DNA of 14,455 bases from GCA-965745 sp046704525 (GTDB lineage Archaea > Thermoplasmatota > Thermoplasmata > Thermoplasmatales > Thermoplasmataceae), in the NCBI GenBank assembly GCA_046704525.1, contig JBJKRS010000100.1:1-14455 (forward strand). The letters are read 5' to 3'. The translations under genes and the position numbers were made by a program. This document shows, piece after piece, positions 13,229-14,455 of the stretch. The stretch's first letter is position 1. Every line of letters begins with the position of its first letter. The notes below the pieces were generated by a model. That model had not been told where the DNA came from. It ran no database searches and saw only the letters and a program-made list of their open reading frames with translations.

Positions 13229-14197
13229 TCACGGCACGTTGTTCCTGTACTTCTCAAGCATCTGGATCCTCTTTTCAGGCAGAGGGTGATCGCTGAAAAG
13301 CCCGGACAACCTGGATATCTTCTTGCTTCTCCAATGACTGACTAACTCTGCCGGATCATTGGCGCTTGCCTCGTTGAACCCGGAAAACAGGAGCATGCTC
13401 GCAAAGAAATTGGAGTCAGTTGGCCTGGCAGCCCGCTTTCCCTGTCTGCGGTAAGGCCTGCTTGAGCTGATGACGATTTTTGCCAGTGCAGTCTGAAGGT
13501 GCTCTGCCCCATTATTGACAGTCCTGGCTGCATTCAGGTCGGCATACGACTCCCTCATCCTGTTTACCCCCAGTATCATTATGTTGAAGGCAAAGCTGAC
13601 AGCTATGAGGGCGATTGCGAAGATCACCATTACGCCGCCGTTCCTGTTGTTGAAGGCACCTGAGAAGAATAGCATGTAGCCGAGGTAAAACATGAGTGTT
13701 GGTATCAGGCCTATTGCCATCAGCAGCTCAACATCCCTGTGCCTCAGGTGGCCGATCTCATGGCCAATTACTGCCTCAAGCTCGTCCCTGTTAAGGATAT
13801 TGAGGGCTCCTCTTGTAACAGCGATTCTTTTCCCAGCCACTGGAGAGCTGTACGCGAACGCATTGGGCATCGGGATCTCTGAAATATAGAGAGTGGGAGT
13901 CCGGACGTTGTTCTCAGTAGCGACCCTGCTGATTATATCGTTTAGCCAGAACATCTGGCTGTCATTCGGGTCTACTTTCCTTACACGGAATGCCCTCCCT
14001 ATAATGTAAGGGCCAAGCAGCCACTGGACTATGTCCAGGACTAGTATGAGGCCCAGCACGAGCATCAGCAAGCTGAGCATAGCTGTGACTCCGAAAATGT
14101 ATCTTGCGACGGCAAGCATAATGCCACCTGCCAGCAGGGCGATAAGCACGCCCACTAGGATTGACGTAATCCTGAGCTTTGCGGAGTACAGATCCAT
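13229..14197 (-). CDS. htpX: HtpX-type M48 family membrane zinc metalloprotease
   Basis: This 322-residue protein is an M48B peptidase of the cytoplasmic membrane that degrades misfolded membrane proteins. Two membrane helices cover about 11-31 and 38-63. The zinc site is HEIGH (His146, Glu147, His150) and the third ligand is Glu216 in RESYADLNAA. Two more hydrophobic segments lie at about 159-179 and 188-210. The substrate-strand region NAFAYSSP and RIAVTRG before the zinc motif is typical of HtpX. Length is close to the family norm of about 290-320. The ATG at 14197 lies about 24 bases from a TATA-like box, so the transcript is likely leaderless. It is a single-gene unit next to tRNA-Cys and divergent from a partial gene at 14322. 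Confidence 0.95.
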   Translation of the reverse strand: MDLYSAKLRITSILVGVLIALLAGGIMLAVARYIFGVTAMLSLLMLVLGLILVLDIVQWLLGPYIIGRAFRVRKVDPNDSQMFWLNDIISRVATENNVRTPTLYISEIPMPNAFAYSSPVAGKRIAVTRGALNILNRDELEAVIGHEIGHLRHRDVELLMAIGLIPTLMFYLGYMLFFSGAFNNRNGGVMVIFAIALIAVSFAFNIMILGVNRMRESYADLNAARTVNNGAEHLQTALAKIVISSSRPYRRQGKRAARPTDSNFFASMLLFSGFNEASANDPAELVSHWRSKKISRLSGLFSDHPLPEKRIQMLEKYRNNVP

Positions 14198-14216
14198 GGG
14201 GATTAATCGGAATCCA

Positions 14217-14226
14217 AGATTTAACC
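14217..14226 (-). promoter_or_regulatory. TATA-like box of htpX
   Basis: GGTTAAATCT on the minus strand is centred about 24 bases upstream of the ATG at 14197, matching the geometry of a leaderless archaeal promoter. Confidence 0.5.
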
Positions 14227-14321
14227 GTTGTTAAAACTCCACCTGCCTAGGCCTGAAAATAATGTGTTTCTCTGGGAGTGTGCAAAACACTTTTTTCCAT
14301 TGTTCAATATGAGAAACTGAA

Positions 14322-14455
14322 ATGGGGAAGGGGGACCGATATCTTGCACTGGTTCATGGTCATATATCCAAGGGTGACATACTACGAGAGTCAAGCATGA
14401 GCCATGTCATTCTCAGGAAAAGGTCATACGCTGTTGAGGTTGATTACCACACATC
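14322..14455 (+). CDS. Start of an unidentified protein, cut by the window end
   Basis: From ATG 14322 the frame stays open for 44 codons to the window edge, beginning MGKGDRYLALVHGHISKG. An internal ATG at 14397 is an alternative start. I do not recognise the family from this fragment. Its divergent arrangement from htpX with a 124-base gap and the lack of stops make it a plausible gene. Confidence 0.4.
   Translation, partial: MGKGDRYLALVHGHISKGDILRESSMSHVILRKRSYAVEVDYHT

Noticed and set aside
13179..13290. Short + strand frame beginning MDVRRDKEEMGK
   Set aside because: It continues antisense into htpX, is under 40 codons and has no supporting signal beyond the ATG.

Overview
The window looks like the chromosome of an archaeon, most likely a Thermoplasmata relative. 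Several genes have A/T-rich TATA-like boxes 24-38 bases upstream of their starts with little or no leader. Arginine is mostly AGG/AGA, ATA isoleucine is common, and the tRNA-Cys gene has no encoded CCA. The taxonomic placement is inferred from style and gene content, not from a marker gene. All 14.5 kb is gene-dense; I see no insertion sequence, integrase, CRISPR array or rRNA.

Layout. 1-696: broken 3' end of a prolyl-oligopeptidase-type serine peptidase. 724-1737 (-): aldo/keto reductase with a near-palindrome over its TATA-like box. 1834-2739 (-) and 2889-3305 (+): a bactofilin-like beta-helix protein diverging from a winged-helix regulator; both carry a short SHOCT-like helical tag. 3490-4329 (+): a methyltransferase resembling sarcosine/dimethylglycine N-methyltransferases, sharing a CTAG stop with a convergent 14-TM MFS exporter (4326-5801, -).

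5989-10048 is the most interesting part. A His- and Cys-free integral membrane protein (+) converges on, and overlaps by 55 bases, a 676-residue membrane polyferredoxin (-). By eye, the small protein is collinear with the N-terminal ~275 residues of the large one, so they appear to be a paralogous pair. Diverging from the polyferredoxin are a metallo-beta-lactamase-fold protein that has lost most of its metal-binding motif, and a small soluble Rieske protein with the two extra cysteines usually found in bc1/b6f-type Rieske proteins. I propose this four-gene cluster as a candidate uncharacterised membrane redox module; the joint function is inference.

10349-12807 holds metabolic enzymes: a RibD-C/DHFR-like reductase (+), a HAD phosphatase (-) and an SDR oxidoreductase (+). 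12923-12993 (-) is tRNA-Cys(GCA). 13229-14197 (-) is an HtpX-type M48 membrane protease, probably leaderless. A new + strand reading frame starts near 14322 and runs off the window.
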